Shown here piece by piece: positions 14,794-23,900 of a stretch of 33,574 nt of DNA. The DNA is taken from positions 1 through 33,574 of IMG/VR virus record IMGVR_UViG_3300006641_000091; one strand, written 5' to 3'. The stretch's first letter is position 1. Each line of letters opens with the position of its first letter. The stretch is from a virus. The notes beneath the pieces were generated by a model. It had not been told where the DNA came from, searched no databases, and saw only the letters and a program-made list of their open reading frames with translations. A program made the translations under genes and the position numbers.

Positions 14794-14828
14794 ATACCTG
14801 TAACGATTGCGGTAGTTTCAGGCGTTAT

Positions 14829-14836
14829 TATTTATC
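14829..14836 (-). promoter_or_regulatory. Late promoter octamer GATAAATA over a stop codon
   Basis: Overlaps the TGA of the gene ending at 14835. Placed like the octamers over the stops at 4037 and 20917, it probably served the fibre gene at 14182 before the HNH insertion. Confidence 0.45.
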
Positions 14837-15245
14837 ATTCAGCAGGAGGTGCTGGTGGAGTTTCTAGAACCCATTCACCATTATCTTCATCCCAACGATA
14901 TAATGAACGTGAATCAATTTCTTCTTGGGTTAATGTTGGAGCGGGTCCAACTGGCGATTCCCAATCTGCTGTTGTTTCATTCAGAACCCAAGAAGCAAAA
15001 GGCTTGGGTGGTACAAAAGCGTCTAGTGCTTCATTGTAAGAATATCCAATACCTGCATAGCGAACTCTCATATTGTTATTGTATGAGGTCTGCTTCCAGT
15101 TAGTATCAGCACCCAGAAGTTTCTTACAGAAAGCAACTCCGATTTCTTCTACTTCGTTTCCGTTAACATCCGAAGTATCTTCGTTACTCACAATGATAAC
15201 TTGAGTAACAACGTTGTTTTCATCTAACATTGCAAAATGTGCCAA
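14835..15245 (-). CDS. Conserved cyanophage structural-region protein, paralogue B (TTG start)
   Basis: A 136-residue protein beginning MAHFAMLDENNVVTQVIIVS. I place the start at TTG (15243-15245): AAGGAGG lies 8 nt upstream at 15254-15260, and the paralogue at 9531 starts at the same point (MAHYA). The longer in-frame ATG at 15320 would add 25 residues overlapping the HNH gene and has no counterpart in the paralogue. Conserved blocks are KQTSYNNNMRVRYAGIGYSY, DAFVPPKPF, SWVLNETTADWESPVG and YRWDEDNGEWVLETPP. Function is unknown. It is flanked on both sides by HNH/AP2 endonuclease genes, which makes it a likely homing target region. Confidence 0.8.
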   Translation of the reverse strand: MAHFAMLDENNVVTQVIIVSNEDTSDVNGNEVEEIGVAFCKKLLGADTNWKQTSYNNNMRVRYAGIGYSYNEALDAFVPPKPFASWVLNETTADWESPVGPAPTLTQEEIDSRSLYRWDEDNGEWVLETPPAPPAE

Positions 15246-15261
15246 GTTCCTTTCCTCCTTA

Positions 15262-15747
15262 TTAATAAGATCCGTGGTTTGCAAAATCCTTGAAGTATTT
15301 ATTACGCATAGAAGTTGCAACTTGTTTTGCTTCTTCTAAGACGGTATAATGACCAAAACAGTGTTTTTTGCCGTTAATATGCATAGAAACTCTCCATTTA
15401 TTCATAGATGAGTTCCAATAAACATTCTTCACACCCGACTTACTTGTAGAGTATATTCTACTATTCTGTCGATTTTGATAAGTATTTGCTTCTCTTAGGT
15501 TTTCTATTCGGTTGTCATAACGATCACCATTAATGTGATCTATTAACTTGGGCATATACCCTTTATGATATAAGAATATAATGCGATGGAGTTTATAGTT
15601 TTGACCATCAATACCTATTCTAACATATCTATGGTGTTTTGGGGAATAACAACCCATTTCTTTATTATCACTTCTTCGGAATAACTTTCCGTCTTCATAC
15701 TTAAAAAGTTCCAGTGCTCTCTCCTGAGAGACCTCTAATCGTTTCAT
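15262..15747 (-). CDS. HNH homing endonuclease with AP2-like domain
   Basis: A 161-residue protein. YKLHRIIFLYHKGYMPKLID is followed by the HNH core LIDHINGDRYDNRIENLREA (about 67-86), then an AP2-like domain (SGVKNVYWNSSMNKWRVSMH, HCFGHYTVLEEAKQVA; about 103-147). It has the same architecture as the gene at 14208, but the sequences differ throughout, so the two did not arise by recent duplication. The stop TAA lies 16 bp before the TTG of paralogue B, leaving that gene's Shine-Dalgarno intact. AATAAATA at 15296-15303 within its 3' end might serve as a late promoter for paralogue B. Confidence 0.9.
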   Translation of the reverse strand: MKRLEVSQERALELFKYEDGKLFRRSDNKEMGCYSPKHHRYVRIGIDGQNYKLHRIIFLYHKGYMPKLIDHINGDRYDNRIENLREANTYQNRQNSRIYSTSKSGVKNVYWNSSMNKWRVSMHINGKKHCFGHYTVLEEAKQVATSMRNKYFKDFANHGSY

Positions 15748-15771
15748 ACTACTCTAAACAGGTGACAAATG

Positions 15772-15779
15772 TATTTATA
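15772..15779 (-). promoter_or_regulatory. Late promoter TATAAATA
   Basis: A perfect octamer 24 bp upstream of the HNH ATG at 15747. Confidence 0.7.
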
Positions 15780-15780
15780 T

Positions 15781-15802
15781 TAAAAAGGAGCATTTCTGCT
15801 CC
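15781..15802 (-). terminator. Intrinsic terminator with GAAA tetraloop
   Basis: On the minus strand a GGAGCA/TGCTCC stem with GAAA loop is followed by TTTTTA. It ends transcripts of the glycine-rich gene at 15866. Confidence 0.85.
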
Positions 15803-15841
15803 CTCCCTTTTCCTGAAGAGTGTCACCTGTTCAGGTCTTTT

Positions 15842-15857
15842 AGAACTTTAAAGTTCT
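15842..15857. repeat. 16-bp perfect palindrome
   Basis: AGAACTTTAAAGTTCT reads the same on both strands. It lies between the stop at 15866 and the terminator. There is no T tract after it, so it is not a terminator; an operator or RNA-processing site is possible. Confidence 0.6.
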
Positions 15858-15862
15858 GATCA

Positions 15863-15870
15863 TATTTATG
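15863..15870 (-). promoter_or_regulatory. Late promoter octamer CATAAATA over a stop codon
   Basis: Overlaps the TAA of the 634-residue gene. It probably served paralogue B before the HNH gene was inserted. Confidence 0.45.
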
Positions 15871-17770
15871 AAGGATATGCAATAAGAACGATGCCAGAAC
15901 CACCCAATCCACCATTAGGATCTGCTCCAGATGGTCCAGATCCTCCTCCTCCACCACCTCCAGTATTTTCAGATCCATTAATAATTATTGAACCGGGAGG
16001 AACTGGAAATCCTGGTGAACCATTTCCACCGCCACCAGATCCTCCAGTTGCTGAAGTTCCTCCATTAGATCCACCTCCACCACCACCTGCATAAATTACT
16101 GATGATCCAGAGATAGAAGAAGGTGATCCAGGTCCACCATTTCCTGCATTAGTTGGTGTTGCATTAGTACCAGTCCCACCGGCACCCCCGCCACCACCAC
16201 CTACAGCAGCAACTCCTGGATTATGGAATCCACTTCCACCATTACTTCCTTGTGAAGGAGAAACTGGTGGAGTATTTCCAGATCCTCCTCCAGCAGGTCC
16301 ACTAACTCCTGGGCTGCCGCCACCACCACCAGACCCACCTGGAGATCCGGAGTTAGGGGCATTATTATAATTGCCGCCGCCACCGCCGCCGGTAGAAGTT
16401 ATGGTAGAAAATACTGAAGGATTTCCATTACCTCCCCCACCTCTAGCTCCACCAGATCCAACAGTAATTGTGTATGATCCAGGAGATGGACTTACAGGAA
16501 ATGAAGTTCCTGTTCTAAATCCACCAGCACCTCCCCCACCGCCACCCAAAATCCCACCACCGCCGCCACCAGCAACAACAAGATAGTCAACAGAAGTTAG
16601 AGAAGGATTTGTAATAGTAAATGTTCCTGATGATAAAAACTGATGAATGGTCTTTCCACCACTATAACTAATCAAACCACCAGTTGCTTTTGTAGATGCA
16701 ACGATTTGTCCTATTTTATACCTAACAACTACAATTCCTGAACCACCACTTCCACCACCAGAAGATCCTGCAGGGTCATCACCACCACCTCCACCGCCAC
16801 CGCCTGTAGAATAAGTTCCATTACCACCTGGAACTCCAGGAGATGGAAATCCTGGTCCACCATTTCCACCACCACCAGATCCACCAGTTCCAGAAGTTCC
16901 TGCATTTGCTGCACCTGCAGCTCCACCTCCAGCAAAATATCCACCGCCAGGATTTGGACCAGGCGTTCCTAGTGGAGATGCAGAACCAGCAATTAAAACT
17001 TGAGAACCAACACCACCTGGACCACCATTTAAATCGCTTGGTGCTGAAGAACCAGCACCACCAGCACCACCACCACCATTTCCAGCCCGTGCTGCAGGAT
17101 TAGAGTTTGCTCCGGAATTTCCTTGCGGTGGTGATGATGGTGGAGTATTTCCAGTTCCCCCGGTTGTTCCAGCAAATGGCACAACGCCAGGATTAGATCC
17201 TCCACCTCCTCCACCAGATCCACCAGGACTTCCACTTTGAACTGGACTTGGAAAAGCTGCTCCACCATAACCACCACCTATTGCTGTAATTACTCCAACA
17301 TATCCAGGTGCAAATACAGAATTAGAACCAGAAGAAAATCCTTTATTGTTATTTGATCCTGCTGAAGGTGGTGCAGATCCAGCCCCACCAGCCCCAACTG
17401 TTACAACATAAGATCCAGGAGAAGTTGATACTAAAAATGCTGAACCCTCTAGTGGGTGGCCAGAAAGATTAGTTCGCAAACCACCTGCGCCACCACCTCC
17501 AGCTCTTTGACCACCTCCGCCTCCTCCACCAGCAACTACCAAATAATCTACATTAGAACCATAACCACCAATAGAACTTACAGTAAAAGTTCCCGATGAG
17601 GTAAAAATATGTGCTCTATAAATTATTCCTGGTCCCGGATCAGTATAATCACTAATGACACCACCAGTTGCGGTGAGTCCAGTACTACCAGGAGGAGAAG
17701 AAGAAGCAAGAACAGCACCAATGCCAAACTGTTTTACAATAGATGCTAGAGAAGTAACGATGGGAGCCAT
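15866..17770 (-). CDS. Glycine-rich phage adhesin with duplicated module, paralogue 4
   Basis: A 634-residue protein, about twice the length of its paralogues because it has two complete modules. Module 1 (about 33-350) has ATGGVISDY, IFTSSGTFTV, VDYLVVAGGGGGGG, a Gly-rich core with GNTPPSSPPQGNSG, and GGSGIVVVRYKIG. Module 2 (about 355-634) has ATGGLISYSG, QFLSSGTFTI, VDYLVVAGGGGGG, GNTPPVSPSQGSNG and GGSGIVLIAYPS. The modules have diverged but keep the same order of landmarks. The N-terminus MAPIVTSLASIVKQFGIG is of the MAP/MSP type. AAGGTAC serves as Shine-Dalgarno. The fold is presumably two stacked poly-Gly adhesin domains; receptor binding is inferred. Confidence 0.8.
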   Translation of the reverse strand: MAPIVTSLASIVKQFGIGAVLASSSPPGSTGLTATGGVISDYTDPGPGIIYRAHIFTSSGTFTVSSIGGYGSNVDYLVVAGGGGGGGQRAGGGGAGGLRTNLSGHPLEGSAFLVSTSPGSYVVTVGAGGAGSAPPSAGSNNNKGFSSGSNSVFAPGYVGVITAIGGGYGGAAFPSPVQSGSPGGSGGGGGGSNPGVVPFAGTTGGTGNTPPSSPPQGNSGANSNPAARAGNGGGGAGGAGSSAPSDLNGGPGGVGSQVLIAGSASPLGTPGPNPGGGYFAGGGAAGAANAGTSGTGGSGGGGNGGPGFPSPGVPGGNGTYSTGGGGGGGGDDPAGSSGGGSGGSGIVVVRYKIGQIVASTKATGGLISYSGGKTIHQFLSSGTFTITNPSLTSVDYLVVAGGGGGGILGGGGGGAGGFRTGTSFPVSPSPGSYTITVGSGGARGGGGNGNPSVFSTITSTGGGGGGNYNNAPNSGSPGGSGGGGGSPGVSGPAGGGSGNTPPVSPSQGSNGGSGFHNPGVAAVGGGGGGAGGTGTNATPTNAGNGGPGSPSSISGSSVIYAGGGGGGSNGGTSATGGSGGGGNGSPGFPVPPGSIIINGSENTGGGGGGGSGPSGADPNGGLGGSGIVLIAYPS

Positions 17771-17773
17771 AAA

Positions 17774-18451
17774 TCAGTACCTTCTATATCCGCCGCTTAC
17801 ATTTGAGAGTATTTTATAATTAAGTGTTGTTGATGCAGAACCAGTAGTATTGATACCGGTAAAGTTAAAGACATCATAACCAGTAGTACTTCCTGTTGCT
17901 ACTGTTCCGGACACATAAGCAATATGAGTTTGAACACCAACAGTTGCATTCGCACCAAAGGCAACACCATTTAGAGTAACGCTAGTGCAAGCATATGCTG
18001 TTGCTGTTTGAATAGCAATTACGGCAAATGAGATTGCCCGATTATTAAAAGAACTATCAGTTGGAATACCAGTTACATTGAGTGTAATAGGTCCTGTTGG
18101 ATTTGTGCAAATCGCAACATTACCACCACCAGTATTATAAACAAGACTTACGCTATTGCCACTTACGATTGTAGTTTTATCAGCAATAGAAGAGAGTCTT
18201 AAGTCAGTAACCGTAGAAACACCAGTATTATTTACTCCAGATACAGAAATTATAGGACTTCCTGATAGACCTGTTGCTGTTCCAGTAACATTTCCAACAA
18301 AACTGACAGAAGTAACAACACCCGTTACATTAATACCACTTGCATTGACAGTTACACTAGACCCTACAATTGCTGATGTTGCTGTTAAAATACCAGTATT
18401 CGTATTCCTACTGTCATCAATTACAGTAGTTCCTGAGACTTTAATGGCCAT
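17774..18451 (-). CDS. Tail fibre protein with short stalk
   Basis: A 225-residue protein. MAIKVSGTTVIDDSRNTNTG is a common cyanophage fibre start. It is followed by the stalk repeats TSAIVGSSVTVNASGINVTG and SFVGNVTGTATGLSGSPIIS, then a C-terminal beta domain (about 105-225) with ITLNVTGIPTDSSFNNRAIS and the end SNVSGGYRRY, which resembles the tips of the fibres at 8598 and 13035. A GAGGA Shine-Dalgarno is placed at the end of the GIY-YIG gene. It ends 3 bp before the double glycine-rich gene starts, so the two are probably co-translated. Confidence 0.75.
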   Translation of the reverse strand: MAIKVSGTTVIDDSRNTNTGILTATSAIVGSSVTVNASGINVTGVVTSVSFVGNVTGTATGLSGSPIISVSGVNNTGVSTVTDLRLSSIADKTTIVSGNSVSLVYNTGGGNVAICTNPTGPITLNVTGIPTDSSFNNRAISFAVIAIQTATAYACTSVTLNGVAFGANATVGVQTHIAYVSGTVATGSTTGYDVFNFTGINTTGSASTTLNYKILSNVSGGYRRY

Positions 18452-18454
18452 TTT

Positions 18455-19102
18455 TTAAATCCTCTTGCCAGATTTTAGTTTACCAAGTTTCCAACCAGAT
18501 TCTAAATATTTATCAACTTCCTCTTTCTGGACCCATTTCCAACTTACATCATTATGAACTGCTTTTCTGCCATATAATGAATGATTTTCTCCCTGTTGAT
18601 GTTTATTTTTCGCATATGTATCTTTACGCTTTTTAATATATTCTTCAGTTAAAGATTTTTGAGTTCTAATCATTTGGAATTCACGAGTTGCAGTAGAACA
18701 CTTTCCATTTTTCATAGCATTACGAACTCCTAAAGAAATATTACGATTACGTCTTTCTGCCCAGTTTGGATCATTTTTTAATTTTTGAGCAATTGTTTCA
18801 TTACTTTTTATCCAGGTAGATGTTAAACCCGAACCACCTATAGATAAATTATAAGTGTCTTTTCTACAAACAAACTCCTTATTTACAATCTTTTTTTCTA
18901 AATCCATCAATGACTCTCTACTGTCACAATATTCAAGAATAGTTTTTGAAAAATTATTCCTGCCATATTTTTCAATCGCACGGGACACTAAAGTGCTGGA
19001 TCCCATATATCCATCATTTATATTTTCTGTGGAGTGGACTCCAATATAAATTTTTCCGTTTAATTTATTTTCTATTTTATAGAGATAGTGAATTTTTGCC
19101 AT
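18455..19102 (-). CDS. GIY-YIG homing endonuclease (Seg-like)
   Basis: A 215-residue protein. HYLYKIENKLNGKIYIGVHS (about 5-24) is the GIY-YIG core (YLY and YIG), followed by DGYMGSS, AIEKYGRNNFSKTILEYCDS and an LMDLEKKIVNKEFV helix carrying the catalytic-type Glu. The C-terminus has NHSLYGRKAVHNDVSWKWVQ and EEVDKYLESGWKLGK, a DNA-binding end seen in T4 Seg-type endonucleases. It sits between the S74 fibre and a short fibre, 3 bp from the downstream start. Unlike four other endonucleases here, no inverted repeat with a late promoter is visible in its leader. Confidence 0.9.
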   Translation of the reverse strand: MAKIHYLYKIENKLNGKIYIGVHSTENINDGYMGSSTLVSRAIEKYGRNNFSKTILEYCDSRESLMDLEKKIVNKEFVCRKDTYNLSIGGSGLTSTWIKSNETIAQKLKNDPNWAERRNRNISLGVRNAMKNGKCSTATREFQMIRTQKSLTEEYIKKRKDTYAKNKHQQGENHSLYGRKAVHNDVSWKWVQKEEVDKYLESGWKLGKLKSGKRI

Positions 19103-19129
19103 CTTCGTGTTACCACTCGGCGTTTCTTA

Positions 19130-20878
19130 TTATTTAGTGTTCTTTAGTTCTTCCACTTCTGCTTTGAGTTCCTTAATCGCTTCAATTAGAACGCCAATAA
19201 TACCATTATAGTTAACAGTCTTAGGGTCATCACCATGAACTAGTTCGGGTAGAACGTCTTCAAGTTCTTGTGCAATTACACCATAAGAAGGAAGACCACT
19301 TTCCTTCCAGTTGAACTTAACTCCACGTAATTGATCGACTTTTAGTAATGCACTATTAACAGTATTGACGTTTTCCTTATAACGAATATCAGAAAGTGAA
19401 TCAAAATCAGTTGCCGTAGCTATTCCAGTTACTCTAATTCCTGCAGGATTGATATTTAAGATTGAAGATCCAGCAGATACAAATGTTTGTTGTCCTGCAG
19501 TTGGTGAGAACACACCAGTTGTTGAACTGTTGTCAAAATACCAACTCGGAGCAATTGCAGTCCCATTCGCGAATGAAAGACTTCCAACTGCTGTAATTAT
19601 ACCAACATTAAATGGTGCAGCATCAACCCATTGGGCACTATCAGTATCTTGGTAATAAATGAATAGTCTACCAATATTTGTATTGTACCAGAGATTTCCA
19701 GACGTTACAAAACCAACAGGAAATCCAGCAGAACCGGGAGTTGATCCAACACCAATTGTCGCACCTCCACCACCACCAACAATATTAACAGTTGCAATAC
19801 CAGTTGTACTATCATAAAAAACTGTTGATAGTCCTGGACCTCTTAGATCAATAAAAGATACTGCATATCCAACAACTCCAGCAGAGGTTCCAATACCAAT
19901 TGTTGCAGTTAGATTTCTTGCATTTCCACTGAGATATGATCCATCTCCATAATAAGTAACAACACCTGAAGTTGCTGTAATAATTCCAGAAGAAATTCTT
20001 ACCGTTCCTAATGTCGAAATTCCAGAAACATTAAGTTGTTTTGCAAATAACGTAGGACCGGTTACTGTTGTAATTCCAGAAAATGTGGAAATACCTGTTA
20101 TATTAATACCAGTTGCATTAATAGTTTGCGCTGATCCTACTCGATAAGTAGTAGAAGTTATAATACCAGTTATATTGACACCAGTTCTATTAATTGTAAC
20201 TGCAGATCCTACAACCACCGATGCAGCAGTTAAAGCAGTTCCAACATTAAAACTTGATGTTACAGTTCCTACACCCGTAACATAAATTCCTGTTGAGTTA
20301 ATGGTAACCGCAGATCCAACTATTGCTGAAGATAATGTGGTTATTCCAGAAACTCTTAGGTTATTTGATATATCAACACTATTATTAATATCAGTATAAC
20401 CATCAAAAGTAGATATACCTGTTACGTAGAGAGTTGCTCCGCTATTCAGTTGTGCAGCTTGACTTACAAAAAGTCTATTAATATCTGCTTGATCAAGAAC
20501 AATATCATCAATATTAACGTCTCCAGTTACATTAAGATCACCATAAACATAGAGTGCTGTCTGGCCAGTAGAAACCGGAGAGCGAACATCCAATAAGTAT
20601 TCCGGATATGCAGTACCAACACCTATAGATTTTGCTATTCCAGTTGGTCCTGCAATTACACTAAAAGCTTGTCCACCCGCTCCAACTCTTAGTTCATTTG
20701 TAATTGTTGAAATTCCACTGACATAAGAGTTGGTAACACCAATTCCACCTATAACATGAAATCCGTATTGTGGGATTGTTGTACCAATACCAACCTTATC
20801 TGTCGTAGCGTCTGCAACGATAAGGTTGGTATTAACCTCAAATCCGTTCTTAACTACAAAATTCTTATTTACTGCCAT
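19130..20878 (-). CDS. Tail fibre with C-terminal peptidase S74 chaperone
   Basis: A 582-residue protein. The N-terminus MAVNKNFVVKNGFEVNTNLI is a frequent cyanophage fibre head. About 430 residues of stalk follow, with repeated SAIVGSAVTIN-STGI units (about 180-330). The last 87 residues form the intramolecular chaperone: SDIRYKENVNTV (Ser about 496, Lys about 501, the Ser-Lys dyad spacing used for self-cleavage), then YGVIAQELEDVLPELV, and a C-terminal coiled coil (EAIKELKAEVEELKN). In this family the chaperone trimerises the fibre and cuts itself off just before the Ser. Residues NLWYNTNIGRLFIYYQDTDS (about 395-414) form another common fibre module. A late octamer lies 32 bp upstream. Confidence 0.9.
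   Translation of the reverse strand: MAVNKNFVVKNGFEVNTNLIVADATTDKVGIGTTIPQYGFHVIGGIGVTNSYVSGISTITNELRVGAGGQAFSVIAGPTGIAKSIGVGTAYPEYLLDVRSPVSTGQTALYVYGDLNVTGDVNIDDIVLDQADINRLFVSQAAQLNSGATLYVTGISTFDGYTDINNSVDISNNLRVSGITTLSSAIVGSAVTINSTGIYVTGVGTVTSSFNVGTALTAASVVVGSAVTINRTGVNITGIITSTTYRVGSAQTINATGINITGISTFSGITTVTGPTLFAKQLNVSGISTLGTVRISSGIITATSGVVTYYGDGSYLSGNARNLTATIGIGTSAGVVGYAVSFIDLRGPGLSTVFYDSTTGIATVNIVGGGGGATIGVGSTPGSAGFPVGFVTSGNLWYNTNIGRLFIYYQDTDSAQWVDAAPFNVGIITAVGSLSFANGTAIAPSWYFDNSSTTGVFSPTAGQQTFVSAGSSILNINPAGIRVTGIATATDFDSLSDIRYKENVNTVNSALLKVDQLRGVKFNWKESGLPSYGVIAQELEDVLPELVHGDDPKTVNYNGIIGVLIEAIKELKAEVEELKNTK
19131..19137 (-). promoter_or_regulatory. Late promoter-like CTAAATA over a stop codon
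   Basis: Overlaps the end of the S74 fibre gene and lies about 28 bp upstream of the GIY-YIG ATG at 19102. A weaker match than the octamers. Confidence 0.4.
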
Positions 20879-20910
20879 TTGGGTTCACTCTCCCCCAATT
20901 AGATTTTAAT

Positions 20911-20918
20911 TATTTATC
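20911..20918 (-). promoter_or_regulatory. Late promoter octamer GATAAATA
   Basis: Lies 32 bp upstream of the ATG at 20878 and overlaps the TGA stop of the gene ending at 20917. Confidence 0.6.
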
Positions 20919-23900
20919 AAGGAAAATCAGGAACACCTGGAGGAAGTATCCATAAATTTGCAGTTGTGTTGCTATAAGTCGTTGGAGAAAAGAATGAATT
21001 GGAAGATTGTCCATAATATCCATAATAATATGTTGTTCCACCCCAAGAAAGAATGGAATAGTCCAATCCATATCCGGGACCAATGCTATCTTCATCCCAT
21101 GCTAAACAATAAAATGGATATGAATATGGAACATATTGCCAATCAGTCAAACTAGTCTTAAGTTTTATATAATTTGAATTTATCATTTTCCTAATATTAA
21201 AATCAGTTGCTCTCGAAATTGCTGTAGTTTTTCCATCAAGAGTTGCTGTCAAACGATAATTTTGAGTCTTTGCAAGTTCAATAAAACTCTGCCATCTTAT
21301 ATCATCAATACAAGAATCAGTTCCTGGAAGAACTCTACCTGTTGTTTTAGTTAAAGTTCTTGGATCTTTTCCTGCTGTTGCTGCAGAAAAGATAAGAATT
21401 CTTCCAGCAGAATCTCTATAGAAATCTCCCGTCGTCTCAAATAATCTCATAATAAGTTTGGTTTCTTTTTCAGTATGTCCACCAAGAGTTGTATTTACTA
21501 CAGTGACAGATCCATCAGTATATCCAGATCCACCTCCTCCACCACCAGAAGTTCCTCCAGATCCACCAGTGGCTCCATTACCACCAATACCACCATCAGA
21601 TCCACTATTACTACCTGCAGTTTGATTTATACCATAACCTTCTTTAAATCCTCGTATAATGGCAACACTATTTGTAACTTCTCTACCATCTGATAATCTA
21701 AACTTAGTTACACCAAGATCTGAACAAGCGGTTTTTCCCTCAGATCTCCAATAGATACCTTTAGTACAAGATATTGTTCTTCCACCAGTCAATCCAGATG
21801 CTTTAGAATCTTCAGAATATATGTTCTTCGTTGCCGAGGAAGATCCAAAAATACCATTACCACTCAATTGACCAATAGGAATTGCTTGCCCACCAGATCC
21901 AGATAGTCTTCCAAATCCATTTTCACCAGCAACATTTACACCACCACCTCTTCCGCCAGCGCCATAGCGTCCACCTTTACCACCTTGACCAACACAAGCA
22001 ATCAACTGAGCCTTTCTATACAAATAAAGTGCTGTTTTTGATTTAATACCTTTAACAATATATTCTTCACCTCTTTTCATAGTAAATCTAATCTTTGAAT
22101 AACCACCTTCACCACCAAGTTCTTTCGTTGGACTTGTATAATCAGAGTCTTCACCTCTCGCACCATACATCTCAAATTCTACTGTAATATCCCTATCCTT
22201 TGCATATAAGCAAATAGTATCTGAATCAAAAACTCTTGATGTGATTGTATAATCAAGATTAGTTAAATCAAACTCACGTAAAGTTGCTGTGGTTGAATTT
22301 AAATCATATGCCTCAACTTCAATAACTGCACGACTTGTTGAGGAAACAACATTTAATTGAGCAGTATTTGTATAAACTGGAGAATTACAAGCAGTTGGGT
22401 GTGTTATTTTTGCTCTTAATAAATTCTTAGATACGTTTGGAAGAGAAATTGATAAAGTTGGTGTTTGTGACCCACTTGCAAATGTAGAAACATCAATATT
22501 TTGTGACAAACCACTTACGATTGAAGTTTGTTCTGGGGTGAAGTTGGATGTATATTTCGCAAGACCTTTGTAAATCTTAATGTCCTGCATATAACAGAAT
22601 GGGAAGTAATATCCTTGGTCATGGAATGTTGCGTGCTCCAAACCAATATATCCGGCAGCGTTGCCACCATAGGAAGAACTATCAATTCTTTGTCCAATGT
22701 ACTGACCATCAACATAAAATCTGACATTTGTTCCTTGTTTTGATACTGCAAGGTGTCTCCAAGTTCCCAATTTTAAATCACTTACAGTTCCAATAGAGGC
22801 ATATCCACTAACATTTGCAATGTAAAAAGTGGCACCTGTCCCACTCCTAACAAAAGCAAACCAAGTTCCACCATCACCATAATATCCACCACCAACACAA
22901 ACAAGAACTTCATAAGGTCCAGTTGGATATGGATTTGAACCACTTTGGAAATTAACCCAACATTCTATTGTGAAATCTCCAGTTCCAAAATTAAAATCAG
23001 AACTTCCAGCAACATTTAAGTATGAACTTCCACCAAAATACGCAGCACCTCCATAAAATTTACCAACTCCAGTTCTCCAAGACGGAGACCTCCCCCAAGT
23101 GCTACCAGGAGTAATTGTTTTTGAAGTAGATGATAAATCAGTTAATGATAAACTTCCAGTTCCATTATCCCATAAAGGAAGAGATAATACTAATCTTTTA
23201 TCAACTATCGCAACTGTTGATGGGGTAAAGTTTGCTGTATACTTAGATAATGCGTAAATTTGGAAGTCTTGTATTTTTCCAATCATATTATAAGTATTTC
23301 CTGGTGTCCTTCCTATCTTAACATCTGTTGCTGATATATTGCCGTTAAATGTTGCACTGGAAACTTGAATACCATCTATAAACAATCTTAGAGTAGAATC
23401 TCTTTTTGTAATAGTTGTAGAAGGAGTTGTTCTTGTTACAGCAACATGATGCCAAGTATTTAAACTAAACTGACCACCAGAAGCAATAATAGTTCCATTA
23501 TAATAAACTTCAAGTTGTTCAGAACCAGGAGAACTACTTAATTGAGATGATTTATTTTTTCTAATACTTAACTGGTTTTGTCCATAATTTCCCGTTGAAA
23601 AAATATCATTCCATCCTGTTTGAGTAAAATATACCCAAGTTTCTACTGTAAAATCTCCTATTCCAAAATTAAAATCAGATAGCGGAGTTAGAGTAATAAA
23701 GGAATTACTATTAAAACTTGCATATCCATTGTAAAATTTGCCTCCACCAGAAACCCAAGATACATTAGTACTCGTGACTGTATTAGCAACATTAGTTAAA
23801 TCTTCTAGTACTAATGAACCAGTATTTTTGTCCCAAAGAGGAAGTCTCAGTAATGCGTCTGTCGAATAATCTCCATTATTTTTTGGAACAGATATTGTGT

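Larger units (their letters stand above)
14744..14817 (-). promoter_or_regulatory. Inverted repeat enclosing terminator and late promoter, HNH leader
   Basis: The 10-bp arms 14744-14753 and 14808-14817 are perfect complements (AACTACCGCA on the upstream RNA side). Between them lie, in RNA order, an intrinsic terminator and TATAAATA at 14758-14765. A late start about 6 nt downstream would be at the edge of the 3' arm. That arm covers positions 12-21 upstream of the ATG. Confidence 0.7.
15757..15831 (-). promoter_or_regulatory. Inverted repeat enclosing terminator and late promoter, HNH leader
   Basis: The perfect 11-bp arms 15757-15767 and 15821-15831 (AACAGGTGACA and complement) enclose a terminator (15781-15802) and TATAAATA (15772-15779), in the same order as at 14744-14817. 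A late start would be at the edge of the 3' arm, which covers positions 10-20 upstream of the ATG at 15747. Confidence 0.7.

Noticed and set aside
15246-15320. Longer ATG start for the protein at 14835
   Set aside because: The extra 25 residues overlap the HNH gene, are absent from the paralogue, and bypass the strong AAGGAGG next to TTG at 15243-15245.
6403-19102. Group I introns carrying the endonucleases
   Set aside because: The endonuclease genes lie between complete genes with intact starts and stops; no split host gene or intron core could be seen.
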